64,000 nucleotides of DNA from Dolomitihabitans soli (GCF_022213955.1 NZ_JAKNTW010000043.1:1-64000), one strand, 5' to 3'; counted from the first letter of the stretch, positions 43,334 to 52,619 are shown. The notes: generated by a model not told the origin, from the letters alone. Numbers and translations are program-made.

Positions 43334-44746
43334 GTGCAAACTCGGCGTGATCTCTACCAGGCGCATCGGCTGATGATGCAGCGCCTCGGGATGGCCCTGG
43401 CCCAAGGCGAACCCGATGTTCCCGAGCCCCTCATGCGCCGGCACAACGTGGCGATGTTCTGCGGCCTTCTGGTCGCCGTCCTGGTCGCGGCCGTCTTCGG
43501 CATCATCGGCCTGCTCAATCCGGGCGGGTCGACCGGGCTGACCGAGCCGGGCACGCTGATCGTCGAGGAGGAGACCGGCGCGACCTACGTCTACAGCGCC
43601 GCCGAGGCCAAGCTGCTCCCGGTCGCCAACTACGCCTCCGCGCGTTTGCTCCTCGACAGCGCCGAGGTCAAGGTGCGCACGGTGTCGTCGGCTTCGCTGG
43701 CCGGCCTCAACCGGGGAGAGCTGGTCGGCATCCCCGGCGCCCCCACCTCTCTGCCCGCCCCCGACAAGCTCGTCCGCGCCCCCTGGTCCGCCTGTGTGGT
43801 CGAGGACAAGGCGGGCAAGCCGTACGTCTCCCTGATCGGCGGGAGCGACGTCGGCGGCAGCCGGGTCGGCGATGAGCGGGCGATGGTGCTCGACGACGGG
43901 CAGCAGACGTGGGTGATCTGGGCCGACCGGAGGATGCGGCTGCCCGCGGCGCGGGTGCGTGCCGTCACGGGCGCGCAGCAGCCGAGGAAGGTGCCGGCGA
44001 CCTGGCTCAACGCGCTGCCGATCGGCTCCGACTTCGTCCCGCCGGCGATCTCCGACCGAGGGCGGAAGGTGCGCGGCCCCGACGGGCGGCAGCGTGGCGT
44101 CGGCCAGATCGTGACGGTGCCCGCGCTGGCCGGCGCCGAGGCCAGGTGGTACGTGCTGATGCAGGACGGGCTCGCCCCGATCTCGCACACCCAGGCCACC
44201 CTGCTGCTGCAGGACCCCGCGAGCAAGTCGGCGTACGGCAAGGCCGCGGTCCTCCCGGTGGAGATCGACGCGGCGACCGCGAACGCGGCGGCGCAGTCGC
44301 GTACCCGGCTGGGCAGCGGCGGTCTGCCCGGCACCATGCCGAAGATCGTCTCGCCCGCCCCCACCGAGCCGCTGTGCGCCGTCTACGCCGACACCCAGAA
44401 GGGTTCGACGCAGGCGAAGCTCACGGTCGGGTCCCGGCAGCCGATCCCGGCCCCCAAGCGGGCGGGCGGCGACCAGGACCACTTCGACCAGGTGCTGTTC
44501 CCGCCGGGCGGCGCGGCCCTGGTGGGCCTGCTGCCGGGAGACGGGCAGCTCGGCGCGGTCGGCCCCTACTCACTGATCACCGACCAGGGCAGGAAGTTCG
44601 CCGTCACGGCCCCCGAACTGCTGGGGAAACTGGGTTTCGGCGCCGAGCACGTCGCGCCGCTGCCGGCCCATCTGCTGCGCCTGGTCCCGGAGGGGCCCGC
44701 CCTCGATCCGGTGGCTGCTCGCACCCCCGTACAGGTGCGTCCTTGA
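43334..44746 (+). CDS. eccB: T7SS membrane protein EccB
   Basis: The 470-residue core component has the family start VQTRRDLYQAHRLMMQRLGM, then the single membrane helix NVAMFCGLLVAVLVAAVFGI and a large outer domain with four to five repeated beta segments. GSTGLTEPGTLIVEEETGA and GDVGGS-like blocks are typical. The GTG start is set by GGAGGT three bases upstream and by the conserved QTRRDLYQAHRL. It precedes the two WXG100 genes. Confidence 0.94.
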   Translation: MQTRRDLYQAHRLMMQRLGMALAQGEPDVPEPLMRRHNVAMFCGLLVAVLVAAVFGIIGLLNPGGSTGLTEPGTLIVEEETGATYVYSAAEAKLLPVANYASARLLLDSAEVKVRTVSSASLAGLNRGELVGIPGAPTSLPAPDKLVRAPWSACVVEDKAGKPYVSLIGGSDVGGSRVGDERAMVLDDGQQTWVIWADRRMRLPAARVRAVTGAQQPRKVPATWLNALPIGSDFVPPAISDRGRKVRGPDGRQRGVGQIVTVPALAGAEARWYVLMQDGLAPISHTQATLLLQDPASKSAYGKAAVLPVEIDAATANAAAQSRTRLGSGGLPGTMPKIVSPAPTEPLCAVYADTQKGSTQAKLTVGSRQPIPAPKRAGGDQDHFDQVLFPPGGAALVGLLPGDGQLGAVGPYSLITDQGRKFAVTAPELLGKLGFGAEHVAPLPAHLLRLVPEGPALDPVAARTPVQVRP

Positions 44747-44859
44747 CAGAGTTATCGGCGATACCTCAGGTTGTTACTGACACGACATGTAACAGTTGTG
44801 CACAATAAGGTCAAAGATCCTAATGTGGCGGTATCTAACCCTTAGGGAGGGTGGCCTGA
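44747..44859 (+). promoter_or_regulatory. Upstream region of the esx genes with two palindromes
   Basis: TGTTAC (44772-44777) and GTAACA (44789-44794) form an inverted repeat with an 11-base spacer. A perfect 10-base palindrome TTGTGCACAA (44796-44805) follows at once. GGGAGGGT lies about eight bases before the ATG. The arrangement is a good candidate operator for the substrate genes, separate from eccB transcription. Confidence 0.5.
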
Positions 44860-45171
44860 ATGGTTCGGACCAATGCGGAGCACGCAAACCTGCGGGATGC
44901 CGGCGACAAGACCGACATCGCCGCGGGCACGATCACCAATATCAAGAACAAGCTCGAAGCGCACACCGCCGAGCTGCGCGCCGGCTGGGACGGTGACTCC
45001 GCCCGATCCTTCGAGAGCGTCTTCGGCATCTGGCGCACCGAGATGGGCAACATCATCAACGAGCTGGTGGTCCTGTCGAGCAAGCTCGGGCAGATCGAGA
45101 AGCGTTACGTGAACACGCACGCCGACCAAGCCGCCCAGACCAACCGCCTGACCGCGCAGATCAACCACTGA
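44860..45171 (+). CDS. WXG100 family protein (EsxB/EsxA-like), first copy
   Basis: The 103-residue helical-hairpin protein has W-D-G at 43-45 (ELRAGWDGDSARSF) between two long helices. It is the size of ESAT-6/CFP-10 family substrates. With the next gene it probably forms the secreted Esx heterodimer. No strict YxxxD/E export motif is visible at its C-terminus, so the signal may be on a partner. Confidence 0.9.
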   Translation: MVRTNAEHANLRDAGDKTDIAAGTITNIKNKLEAHTAELRAGWDGDSARSFESVFGIWRTEMGNIINELVVLSSKLGQIEKRYVNTHADQAAQTNRLTAQINH

Positions 45172-45184
45172 AGGGGAGGTCATC

Positions 45185-45493
45185 ATGAGTGGTGGAGACA
45201 TCGACCGCACACTGGTCGACTTCGGGCAGATGGACCGCTCGGCCGGAGACTTCGCCTTCCAGTGGAAGGCCCTGGAGAGCACACTCCAGACGCTGGAGGA
45301 GGAGCTCGACAAGCTTCTCGCCGGCTGGGAAGGCGACGCCCGCGACGCCTACCTCCAGGCCCGCGTCAAGTGGGACGCCTCGTCGGGCCGGATGGCCGCG
45401 GTGCTCCAGCAGCTCGGCGGAACCATCGAGATCGGCCGCGAGAACTTCACCAAGGCCGAGCAGGCCAACGTCAACATGTTCGACGGCAGATAA
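45185..45493 (+). CDS. WXG100 family protein, second copy
   Basis: The 102-residue helical-hairpin protein carries W-E-G at 48-50 (KLLAGWEGDARDAYLQ) and ends with AEQANVNMFDGR. It lies 13 bases after its partner, with AGGGGAGG before its ATG. The two together are the usual Esx pair of a T7SS. Confidence 0.9.
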   Translation: MSGGDIDRTLVDFGQMDRSAGDFAFQWKALESTLQTLEEELDKLLAGWEGDARDAYLQARVKWDASSGRMAAVLQQLGGTIEIGRENFTKAEQANVNMFDGR

Positions 45494-45495
45494 CC

Positions 45496-45870
45496 ATGGC
45501 GGAGCACAATCCAGGTGAGTACGGCCCGCCGTCGTGGCCGGTGGCCCAGGACGCCAACGGCTTCGACGTCAAACGGGGCAAGCTCAAGACCATCGCCACC
45601 TCCCTGGAAGAGGACCTGGTGCCGGTCAAAGGCGTCGGCAGCGGCTCCGTCATGCACATGGAGCAGTACTGCAACGTGAGCGCGGAGCACGTCGGGCAGT
45701 GGGATGCGGCGCAGGACCTCCACAAGGTCCTCGCAGACGGCTATACGGCGATCCACACCGGCTACGCCGAGTTCGTGACGCGCTGTGAGGGCGTCATCGC
45801 CGCCGTGCGGGCCGGGGCCGGAGGGTACGACCAAGGCGAGATCAGCAACGGCGGCAAAGAGCAGGCCTGA
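45496..45870 (+). CDS. T7SS-associated helical protein, unknown
   Basis: The 124-residue protein starts MAEHNPGEYGPPSWPVAQDA and has helical stretches GKLKTIATSLEEDLVPVKGV and HKVLADGYTAIHTGYAEFVT. It begins three bases after the second WXG100 gene, so it is in the same operon. It looks like a small WXG100-superfamily relative without the motif. The in-frame region upstream is a shadow of the WXG100 gene. Confidence 0.65.
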   Translation: MAEHNPGEYGPPSWPVAQDANGFDVKRGKLKTIATSLEEDLVPVKGVGSGSVMHMEQYCNVSAEHVGQWDAAQDLHKVLADGYTAIHTGYAEFVTRCEGVIAAVRAGAGGYDQGEISNGGKEQA

Positions 45871-45905
45871 ACATCGTTTGCGCCTGGTGACGGTAGGAGG
45901 TGGAC

Positions 45906-47228
45906 GTGGGCGAGTTGGTGCCCAGCGACTTGTCGCTCAAGCGGATCAAGCGAGGGGTCGTCCCCCACGGGGACAGCGGCAGCTACAACAGCATCGACCA
46001 GATCAAGAAGTGGCTCTCCGAGACCAGCCCCGCCGAGCTCGACTCCGCCGCGGAGAGTTACCTGAGGGCGGGTCAGTTGCTCAGTGGCGAGGAAGGGCTG
46101 GCCCTGCGACTGCATTCCGTCGCCGTCGCGCTCTCCGAGAACTGGGCGGGTGACGCGGCCAAGCGCAACATCGAAGCCCTGCGGCAGTTGCACGGTACGG
46201 CGATGCAGATAGGCAGGCAGGCGGGCGTCATCGGCAACGTGCTCAAGGATTACGCCCAGCTCCTGCGGGAGAACAACGGCGGCTCCCTGGACAACGGGCT
46301 CGGCGGAGCCACCTGGGACAACGGCATGTGGGGCTGGGCCGGTGGCGGTGGCTGGACCTGGGACTCGGAGAACGAGCAGGCGGCCAAGTATCTGCAGAAG
46401 ATCAACGGCCACATCGTCACCCTGTACCACAGACTGCCCGACGAACTGGTCACCGAGTTCCCCAAGGTCACCCCCGGCGGCAAACCCGATCTCACCAACT
46501 CCAACCTGCCCACCGGAGGCGACATCCCGCAGGGCGGCCCGACAGGCGGGGTGGGGGGCGGCGGTGATCCGTTCGGCGGGGCCGGCGGCCTGCCGGATCC
46601 GCGCCTGAACAACTCCGGCCTGCCCGACCCCAAGGGCCTGCCCGATCCCAAGGGCCTGCCCGATCCGACCGGTATCGGCGACCCGCCCGGACTGGGGAAC
46701 TCCGGCCAGAGCGGTACTGATCAGGCCAGTACCCCCGACCTCAGCGGAAACGGGCCAGGCGGCAACAGCCAGTTGCCGAACCCCAACCTCAACGACTCCA
46801 GCAGCCCTCAGGGCACCGGGCTGAACTCTCCGAACTCGACGATGCCGGACCCGAAGCTGGGCGACTCCCGCTCGACCGATCTCGCCGGATACGATCCTTC
46901 GACGCTGAGCAACCCGAACCTCGGCAATACCGGCTACAACGGCTCGACCGGGACCGGGCTGGGACCCACGGGCAACGGGTTCGGCTCCACGGGCACCGGA
47001 GGGGGCACGGCGGGCTACGGCGCGGGCGCCGGAGGTCTGGGCGGCGCCAACGGGCTCGGAACGCGCGCGGCAGGCGGCGCGCCCGGAATGGGCGGCATGC
47101 CGTTCATGCCGATGGGCGGCGCGGGCGGCGGTGAGGGCGGTGGGGAGCGTGAGCGCTCCACCTGGCTCTCCGAGGACGAGGATGTCTGGGGCGGCGACGG
47201 AGAAGTCGCTCCGTCGGTCATCACCTGA
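45906..47228 (+). CDS. Gly/Pro/Asn-rich WXG-type candidate T7SS substrate
   Basis: This 440-residue protein has a helical WXG/PPE-like N-terminal domain (residues 1-165; W-A-G in LSENWAGDAAKRN). A long low-complexity part follows with GLPDPKGLPDPKGLPDPTG and Asn/Gly/Ser runs. The C-terminus is a short acidic motif, ERSTWLSEDEDVWGGDG. Acidic WLxEDxDVWG-like ends recur in actinobacterial ESX-associated proteins. The GTG start has AGGAGG five bases upstream. It is probably exported to the surface; no enzyme domain is visible. Confidence 0.75.
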   Translation: MGELVPSDLSLKRIKRGVVPHGDSGSYNSIDQIKKWLSETSPAELDSAAESYLRAGQLLSGEEGLALRLHSVAVALSENWAGDAAKRNIEALRQLHGTAMQIGRQAGVIGNVLKDYAQLLRENNGGSLDNGLGGATWDNGMWGWAGGGGWTWDSENEQAAKYLQKINGHIVTLYHRLPDELVTEFPKVTPGGKPDLTNSNLPTGGDIPQGGPTGGVGGGGDPFGGAGGLPDPRLNNSGLPDPKGLPDPKGLPDPTGIGDPPGLGNSGQSGTDQASTPDLSGNGPGGNSQLPNPNLNDSSSPQGTGLNSPNSTMPDPKLGDSRSTDLAGYDPSTLSNPNLGNTGYNGSTGTGLGPTGNGFGSTGTGGGTAGYGAGAGGLGGANGLGTRAAGGAPGMGGMPFMPMGGAGGGEGGGERERSTWLSEDEDVWGGDGEVAPSVIT

Positions 47229-47233
47229 CGCGG

Positions 47234-47269
47234 ACGGGGAGGATCTGGCAAACTTCGCCTCCTCCCCGT
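47234..47269 (+). terminator. Stem-loop after the esx operon
   Basis: ACGGGGAGGA (47234-47243) pairs perfectly with TCCTCCCCGT (47260-47269) around a 16-base loop. It lies six bases after the stop of the Gly-rich protein gene and before the toxin gene, so it may partly insulate the toxin from the esx operon. Confidence 0.7.
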
Positions 47270-47317
47270 ACCCGTCCCCCTACCATCGGCGTTCTGTGCG
47301 GTGAAGGAGGGACGTGC

Positions 47318-48121
47318 GTGTTCCATGATCCGGTCTCTGCCGGGCGGCGGGCTCCATGGAGCCTGCCTGAGGGCGGTTACAACCCCGTCGTCACCGCCGA
47401 CGGGCGCCGATGGCGCGACTACGAGCTGGCCGCCGAGGCCGCCGTCTTCGAACCCGGCCAGGAGCCGGGCACGGAGCCGGCCAGGGCCGACTGGTTCGAC
47501 AGTGCGAACCGCCCGCCGCCGCTGGCCGGCGCCAGGCCGTACGGCGAGCCGGGCGGTCTCGCCAGGCCGGACCCGCAGACTCAGCACGACATCGACCGGG
47601 CCGTGCCCGAGGCGCAGGAGGGCGGGCCCAGGAGGTTCCCCGATCCGCGGGGGACCTGGATCCGGCTGATCAACGGGGAGGGCCCCGTCGATGATCCGTT
47701 CCGTGCGACCAACGCGCTCGACTGCGCCCTGGCGGTGCTGTCCACCTGGCACGGGGAGCCCGCGGTGGCGGCTCCCCGGCAGCCCGAGTACGACGCGGCG
47801 GGCCGTCCGCTGCTCACCGGTGAGACGGCGGGGGTGGCCAGGGCGGAGCAGTGGCTGGGCTACCGGTTCGAGTATGTCGGCCAGGGGCGGCGGGCGTACA
47901 CGCCGATCGCTCAGCGGCTGCTCGCGGGTGGTCACGGCGCGGCGGCGGTGCTGGTGACGCGGTGGCCGGGCGGCGGCTCGCACGCCTGGAACGCGGTCAA
48001 CTCCTGCGGCGAGGTGATCTGGATCGACGCCCAGCGGGGGCACATGGCGGTCGAGCCGCCCTACGACACGGTCACCGGGGTGTTCTGCGTGGCCATCGAC
48101 CGGGAGGGGCGTCGCCGGTGA
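47318..48121 (+). CDS. Papain-fold (glutamine-deamidase-type) toxin domain protein
   Basis: The 267-residue protein has a disordered N-terminal part and a C-terminal domain matching the papain-fold toxin 1 / Tox-PL family: TNALDCALAVLSTWHGEPAV with Cys136, GGSHAWNAVNSCGEVIWIDA with His222 and Asp237. These residues form a Cys-His-Asp triad of proteases or glutamine deamidases. AAGGAGG lies nine bases before the GTG start. It has no WXG domain or signal peptide, so export, if any, may rely on a partner of the T7SS next door. Its stop overlaps the start of the probable immunity gene. Confidence 0.78.
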   Translation: MFHDPVSAGRRAPWSLPEGGYNPVVTADGRRWRDYELAAEAAVFEPGQEPGTEPARADWFDSANRPPPLAGARPYGEPGGLARPDPQTQHDIDRAVPEAQEGGPRRFPDPRGTWIRLINGEGPVDDPFRATNALDCALAVLSTWHGEPAVAAPRQPEYDAAGRPLLTGETAGVARAEQWLGYRFEYVGQGRRAYTPIAQRLLAGGHGAAAVLVTRWPGGGSHAWNAVNSCGEVIWIDAQRGHMAVEPPYDTVTGVFCVAIDREGRRR

Positions 48122-48387
48122 ACCTGGAGCAGGCGCGGGCGATCGCCGAGGAGTATTTCAACGGGGTCCGCCCGCTGGACGACGCCCACGAGGTCTCGGT
48201 TTACAGCTTCAAAGACGGATATGTCGCCTGGGCCAAGGAGGACGAGCCCGACGATCCCAGCGTGCTGCCCACCGTCGTGGGCGGCGGCTGCGTGGTGATC
48301 GACGCCGCCACCGGCGAGATCATGATCCGCCCCCTGCTGAGCCCGGAGACCGTCGCCGACCAGTGGCCGGGCCGCCGTCCCCGATAG
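48118..48387 (+). CDS. Probable immunity protein, Imm35/YrhB-like
   Basis: This 89-residue acidic protein follows the toxin with a GTGA overlap. It begins NLEQARAIAEEYFNGVRPL and ends with a strand GGGCVVIDAATGEIMIRPLL, as in the YrhB/Imm35 immunity family. Size, charge and strict coupling fit an antidote that binds the papain-fold toxin. The family call is by pattern only. The stop codon TAG lies inside a 16-bp tandem repeat. Confidence 0.65.
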   Translation: MNLEQARAIAEEYFNGVRPLDDAHEVSVYSFKDGYVAWAKEDEPDDPSVLPTVVGGGCVVIDAATGEIMIRPLLSPETVADQWPGRRPR

Positions 48388-48445
48388 ACGGTGTCCCCGA
48401 TAGACGGTGTCCGTGATTGACGGCTTCCGCGATGGACGGCACAGT
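48382..48445. repeat. Four 16-bp tandem repeats at the end of the immunity gene
   Basis: Units starting at 48382, 48398, 48414 and 48430 are exactly 16 bases apart, based on CGATAGACGGTGTCCC. The first two are nearly identical and the last two have diverged. The first unit includes the TAG stop of the immunity gene. Confidence 0.75.
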
Positions 48446-48451
48446 CACCTC

Positions 48452-48509
48452 GCGCGGGCCCACCACCACCCCCGGACACGGGTGGCCGCAACTCGCCGTG
48501 GGCCCGCGC
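48452..48509. terminator. Convergent terminator with 12-bp stem
   Basis: GCGCGGGCCCAC (48452-48463) pairs perfectly with GTGGGCCCGCGC (48498-48509). An inner CCACCC/GGGTGG pairing extends it. It lies between the immunity gene and the convergent ABC permease gene and can act for both. Confidence 0.75.
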
Positions 48510-48517
48510 AAGGCTGA

Positions 48518-51019
48518 TCAGCCCGATGCCAGCGAGCCGACGATCGACGCCCTGGCGGCACGGCGGGCGGGCAGCAGCGCGGCCACCACCCCGGCCAGGC
48601 CGGACAGCACGACGAACGACGACACCTGCTGGACCGGGAGGTCGAACAGCGGATCGGCCACCATGGTCTGAATCGCGGCCCAGCCGAACACGACGCCCAG
48701 CGTCACACCGACCAGTGCCCCGATGAGTCCCAGTACCAGAGCCTCCACAGTCAGCATTCTACGAAGCTGGGGACGCGTCAGGCCCAAAGCCCGCAGCAAC
48801 GCCGACTCCCTGGTGCGTTCATGGACGGAAAGGGACAACGTGTTGGCGATGCCCAGCAGCGAGATGAGGATCGCCAGCCCGAGCAGCCCGGCCAGGACCA
48901 TCAGCTGGCTGTCCATGGCCTGGTCGAACTCGCTCCTGAGCTCCGTCGAGCTCAGCAGCCGCACCGTCGGATACGCCTGCCCGGCCGCCTCGACGGCGAC
49001 GCGCGCCCGGTCGGCGGCGACGCCGTCCGCCACGTTGACCATGATCTGCGCGTCACCCACCTCGCCGAAGTACTCCTCGAAGGCCGGTACGGGCACCAGC
49101 AGCGGCGGGATCCGTGAGGCGGAGCCGTCATAGACCGCCACCAGCCTGAGCGCGACCGTGCCTCCCTTCGGGGTGGTCAGCGCCACCTGGTCGCCCGGCT
49201 TGACCGCCCGCTCCTCGGCGAGACGGTCGGCCATCGCCACCGAGCCCGCGGTGAAACCGCGCATCGACCCGGACACGGTCGTGACGTCGAACGGGCCCTC
49301 GAAGGCGCCGGCGTCGACGCGGTCCTCGCCGAGCCTGGCCTCGGCGCCGCGGATCTGCACCACGGAGGCCAGCTCCGGTCTCGATCGGAGCTCCGCCGCG
49401 ATGGAGTGCGGCATCGTCGAGTCGCCCTCCTGGGTGGCGAGCACGAAGTCGACGGGGAACTGCTCGTCGAGCTGGCTGCCGTACGTCATCCTGATGCTGC
49501 CGGTGAGCACCGACAGCAGCGTCATCAGCGTCACGCCGATGGTCAGGGCGATCGTGGTCGTCGCCGCCCGCTTCGGATTGCGCCGCGAGTTGGCCACGGC
49601 GAGCCGGCCCGGCACCCCGAACAGCCTGGCGGGCAGCCAGCCGGCGAAGGCGCTCAGCGGCCTGACGATCATCGGCCCCAGCACCACCACCGCGAGGAAC
49701 GTGAGACAGCCGCCGCCCATCACGACCAGCAACGCCACCTCGCCCGGATCCATCACGAGGCCGGCCACCGTCGCGCCGAGGCCGCCGAGCAGGAAGAGAC
49801 CGGCGAAGATCGCGCGAACCATCCCCGTCCGGAACGTGTGCTCCTCCACCTGGGTCCGCAGCGCCGCGATCGGCGCCACCCGGGTGGCCGTGCGGGCGGG
49901 CAGCAGCGCCGCGGCCATCGTCACGAGCAGGCCGAGGACCAGCCCGATGACGATCGTCCTGGGCGCCAGTGCGGCGGTTCCGGTCGGCAGGGAGACGTCC
50001 ATCGCGTCGAGTACGGCGAGGGCTCCCGCGCCGAGGCCCAGCCCGACCAGCAGGCCGAGCGCCGAGGAGATCAGGCCGACCACCGCCGATTCGAGCACGA
50101 TCGAGCCGAAGATCTGCCGCTTCGTGGCTCCGATGCAGCGCAGCAGCGCCATCTCCCTGGCCCGCTGCGCGACGAGGATGGTGAAGGTGTTGTAGATGAC
50201 CAGCGCCGCGACCAACATCGCGACCAGGCCGAACAGCAGCAGGCCCACGGTGAGCAGCCGGCTGTTGGCGCCGTTGGCCGCGGCGAGGTCGGCGGCGAGC
50301 TGTTCACCTGTCCTGACCTCGTATCCCTTGCCGAGCGCCGCGGCGACCGCATCCCTGAGCCGGTCCGGGGCGACGCCGTCGGCGGCGAGCACGTCCAGCT
50401 CGACGAAACCCTTCTCGCCCGTCATCTCCCGCGCGGTCTCCGGGTCGAACCCGACCGCTCCGGTGTAGGCGAGCTGCTGGTCCACACCCACGTCGAACAG
50501 GCCGACCAGGGCGAAGGAACGCGTCTTCCGCGCGCTGTCGAGCACCGAGATCGTGTCGCCGACCGCGAAGCCGCGGATCCTGGCGGTGTTCTCGTCGAGT
50601 ACGGCCTGCCCGGTGCGGGGGGCCGTGCCGCTGGTGATGGTGCTGCGGTTCAGCTTGCCCTGGTGGATGGAGACGCCGGTGGTCGGGAGGTCGCCCACCG
50701 TCTTGCCGTCCTTGCCGACGAGCGCCGCCGTACCCCTGACGAGTCCTTCGGCGGCGGCCACGCCGGGCACCGCGCGGACCTTCGCCAGGTGGGCGGGGGA
50801 GACCGTCGGACGCTCTTCGCCCTTGCCGCCGTCGCCGGGTGTGACCGCGACGTCGACCCTGTCCGCGTCGGCCGAGAAGGAACGGCTGAACCCGGCCTCG
50901 ATGGTGTCGGTGAGCACGAACGTGCCCGCGATGAAGCCGACGCCCAGCGCGATCGCCACCGAGGTGAGCAGGAGACGCAGTTTGTGCGCCAGCAGCCCGG
51001 CCAGAGTCGTCCTCAGCAC
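48518..51019 (-). CDS. ABC exporter permease, FtsX/MacB family
   Basis: The 833-residue permease has two FtsX-like repeats. Each has a large extracytoplasmic domain after the first helix ([20 protein letters not shown] in the first, [20 protein letters not shown] in the second) and three membrane helices at its end, such as [20 protein letters not shown] and [20 protein letters not shown]. Such MacB-type systems export lipids, peptides or antibiotics. It is followed by its ATPase partner on the same strand, one base away. Confidence 0.92.
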   Translation of the reverse strand: MLRTTLAGLLAHKLRLLLTSVAIALGVGFIAGTFVLTDTIEAGFSRSFSADADRVDVAVTPGDGGKGEERPTVSPAHLAKVRAVPGVAAAEGLVRGTAALVGKDGKTVGDLPTTGVSIHQGKLNRSTITSGTAPRTGQAVLDENTARIRGFAVGDTISVLDSARKTRSFALVGLFDVGVDQQLAYTGAVGFDPETAREMTGEKGFVELDVLAADGVAPDRLRDAVAAALGKGYEVRTGEQLAADLAAANGANSRLLTVGLLLFGLVAMLVAALVIYNTFTILVAQRAREMALLRCIGATKRQIFGSIVLESAVVGLISSALGLLVGLGLGAGALAVLDAMDVSLPTGTAALAPRTIVIGLVLGLLVTMAAALLPARTATRVAPIAALRTQVEEHTFRTGMVRAIFAGLFLLGGLGATVAGLVMDPGEVALLVVMGGGCLTFLAVVVLGPMIVRPLSAFAGWLPARLFGVPGRLAVANSRRNPKRAATTTIALTIGVTLMTLLSVLTGSIRMTYGSQLDEQFPVDFVLATQEGDSTMPHSIAAELRSRPELASVVQIRGAEARLGEDRVDAGAFEGPFDVTTVSGSMRGFTAGSVAMADRLAEERAVKPGDQVALTTPKGGTVALRLVAVYDGSASRIPPLLVPVPAFEEYFGEVGDAQIMVNVADGVAADRARVAVEAAGQAYPTVRLLSSTELRSEFDQAMDSQLMVLAGLLGLAILISLLGIANTLSLSVHERTRESALLRALGLTRPQLRRMLTVEALVLGLIGALVGVTLGVVFGWAAIQTMVADPLFDLPVQQVSSFVVLSGLAGVVAALLPARRAARASIVGSLASG

Positions 51020-51020
51020 C

Positions 51021-51773
51021 TCAGGCCTCCAACGTCAGCAGCGTGTCGAGCACGGACTGTGGGGTCGGCTGGGACAGCTCGCTCACCAGCAGCCCGTCGT
51101 GCAGGAAGACGACCCGATCGGCGTACGACGCGGCCAGCGGGTCGTGGGTGACCATCACGATGGTCTGGCCCAGTTCGCGCACCGAGGTGCGCAGGAAGGC
51201 CAGCACCTCGGCGCCGCTGCGGGAGTCGAGGTTGCCGGTCGGCTCGTCGGCGAAGATCACCTGAGGCTTGCTGATGAGCGCCCTGGCCACCGCGACCCGC
51301 TGCTGCTGACCGCCCGACAGCTCGGCCGGCTTGTGCCTGAGCCGGTCGCCCAGGCCGACGGTGTCGATGACCCTGTCGAACAGGACCTGGTCGGCCTGCC
51401 GTCCGGCGATCTCCAGGGGGAGCCGGATGTTCTGCTCCGCGGTGAGGGTGGGCAGCAGGTTGAACGCCTGGAAGACGAACCCGATCCGCTCCCGGCGCAG
51501 CATCGTGAGCTGCTTGTCGCCCAGGCCGGTGAGCTCCACGTCGCCGATGTGCACCGAGCCGCCGGAGACGGTGTCGAGCCCCGCCAGGCAGTGCATCAGC
51601 GTCGACTTGCCCGAGCCGGAGGGCCCCATGATCGCGGTGAACGCCTCGGTGGCGAACGTCACGTCGACCCCGCGCAGGGCGTGCACGGCCGCGTCCCCCT
51701 CGCCGTAGACCTTGGTCAGTCCTCTGGCGACCACGGCGTCCGGTGCCGCTCTGCGGACTTCGGTAAGGGTCAC
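51021..51773 (-). CDS. ABC exporter ATP-binding protein, MacB/LolD type
   Basis: The 250-residue ATPase drives the permease beside it. Walker A is [16 protein letters not shown], the signature motif is [16 protein letters not shown] and Walker B is [13 protein letters not shown]. The GTG start was chosen because GAGGAGAG lies upstream; an ATG further upstream (51812) gives an unneeded leader. A two-component pair lies just upstream and may control this exporter. Confidence 0.93.
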   Translation of the reverse strand: MTLTEVRRAAPDAVVARGLTKVYGEGDAAVHALRGVDVTFATEAFTAIMGPSGSGKSTLMHCLAGLDTVSGGSVHIGDVELTGLGDKQLTMLRRERIGFVFQAFNLLPTLTAEQNIRLPLEIAGRQADQVLFDRVIDTVGLGDRLRHKPAELSGGQQQRVAVARALISKPQVIFADEPTGNLDSRSGAEVLAFLRTSVRELGQTIVMVTHDPLAASYADRVVFLHDGLLVSELSQPTPQSVLDTLLTLEA

Positions 51774-51918
51774 GGCTGCTCTCCTCGGTGGTGCGTCGAC
51801 TGGTGAGAGCAACGCTATGACCGGGGACGACGTGATTCATGGGCCTCCGGAACGGGCTTGTGGTGCGGCCCGGAGAGGATACGGAAGGGGCAGGTGCGAC
51901 TTCCGCGGTAGCCGACGG

Positions 51919-52590
51919 TCAGCCTTTCGGCCGATCCGTGGGAACCACCAGCCCCGACTCGTACGCGAACACGACCACCTGCGCGCGGTCGCGCAGTGAC
52001 AGCTTGGCCAGCACCCGCCCGAGATGCGTCTTCACCGTCGCCTCCGCCAGCGTCAGCCGCGCGGCGACCTCGGTATTCGACAGGCCCCGCGCCACCAGCA
52101 CCAGCACCTCCCGCTCCCGGGCGGTGAGCAACGCCAGCCGGCCCTCCTGCCGCTCCCGCCCGTCCGGCAGATGTACGGCGAAGCGGTCCAGCAGGCGGCG
52201 GGTCGTGCTCGGGGCCACCACCGAGTCGCCGGAGTGCACCGACCGGATCGCGCTGACCAGGTCGGCCGGCGGCACATCCTTCAGCAGGAACCCCGACGCG
52301 CCGGCCCGCAACGCGGTGAAGGCGTACTCGTCGAGGTCGAACGTGGTCAGGATGAGCACCCTCGGCCCGTCCGGCCGGGCGCGGATCGCGCGGGTGGCCT
52401 CCACCCCGTCCATCAGCGGCATCCGGATGTCCATCAGCACGACGTCGACGGGGATCCGGCCGGCCAGCTCGACGGCTTCGGCCCCGTCGCCGGCCTCGGC
52501 CACCACCTCGATGTCCGGCTGCGCGCCCAGCACCATCCGGAACCCGGCGCGCAGCAACCGCTGGTCATCGACGAGCATGACGCGTATCAC
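51919..52590 (-). CDS. NarL/LuxR-family response regulator
   Basis: The 223-residue regulator has a receiver domain with the acidic pair in VMLVDDQRLLRAGF, the phosphoacceptor Asp54 in VVLMDIRMPLMDG and the conserved lysine in GFLLKDVPPADL. Its C-terminal LuxR helix-turn-helix includes LTAREREVLVLVARGLSNTE and VKTHLGRVLAKL. The GTG start has GGAGAGGA upstream. It lies 29 bases after its histidine kinase and 145 bases before the ABC exporter genes, its likely targets. Confidence 0.93.
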   Translation of the reverse strand: MIRVMLVDDQRLLRAGFRMVLGAQPDIEVVAEAGDGAEAVELAGRIPVDVVLMDIRMPLMDGVEATRAIRARPDGPRVLILTTFDLDEYAFTALRAGASGFLLKDVPPADLVSAIRSVHSGDSVVAPSTTRRLLDRFAVHLPDGRERQEGRLALLTAREREVLVLVARGLSNTEVAARLTLAEATVKTHLGRVLAKLSLRDRAQVVVFAYESGLVVPTDRPKG

Positions 52591-52619
52591 CGCTCGATCC
52601 TCTCCGCCGGCATGTGCGG

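Noticed and set aside
27770-48387. T7SS region as a recently acquired island
   Set aside because: Base composition and codon use resemble the flanks, and I found no integrase, IS element or flanking repeats.
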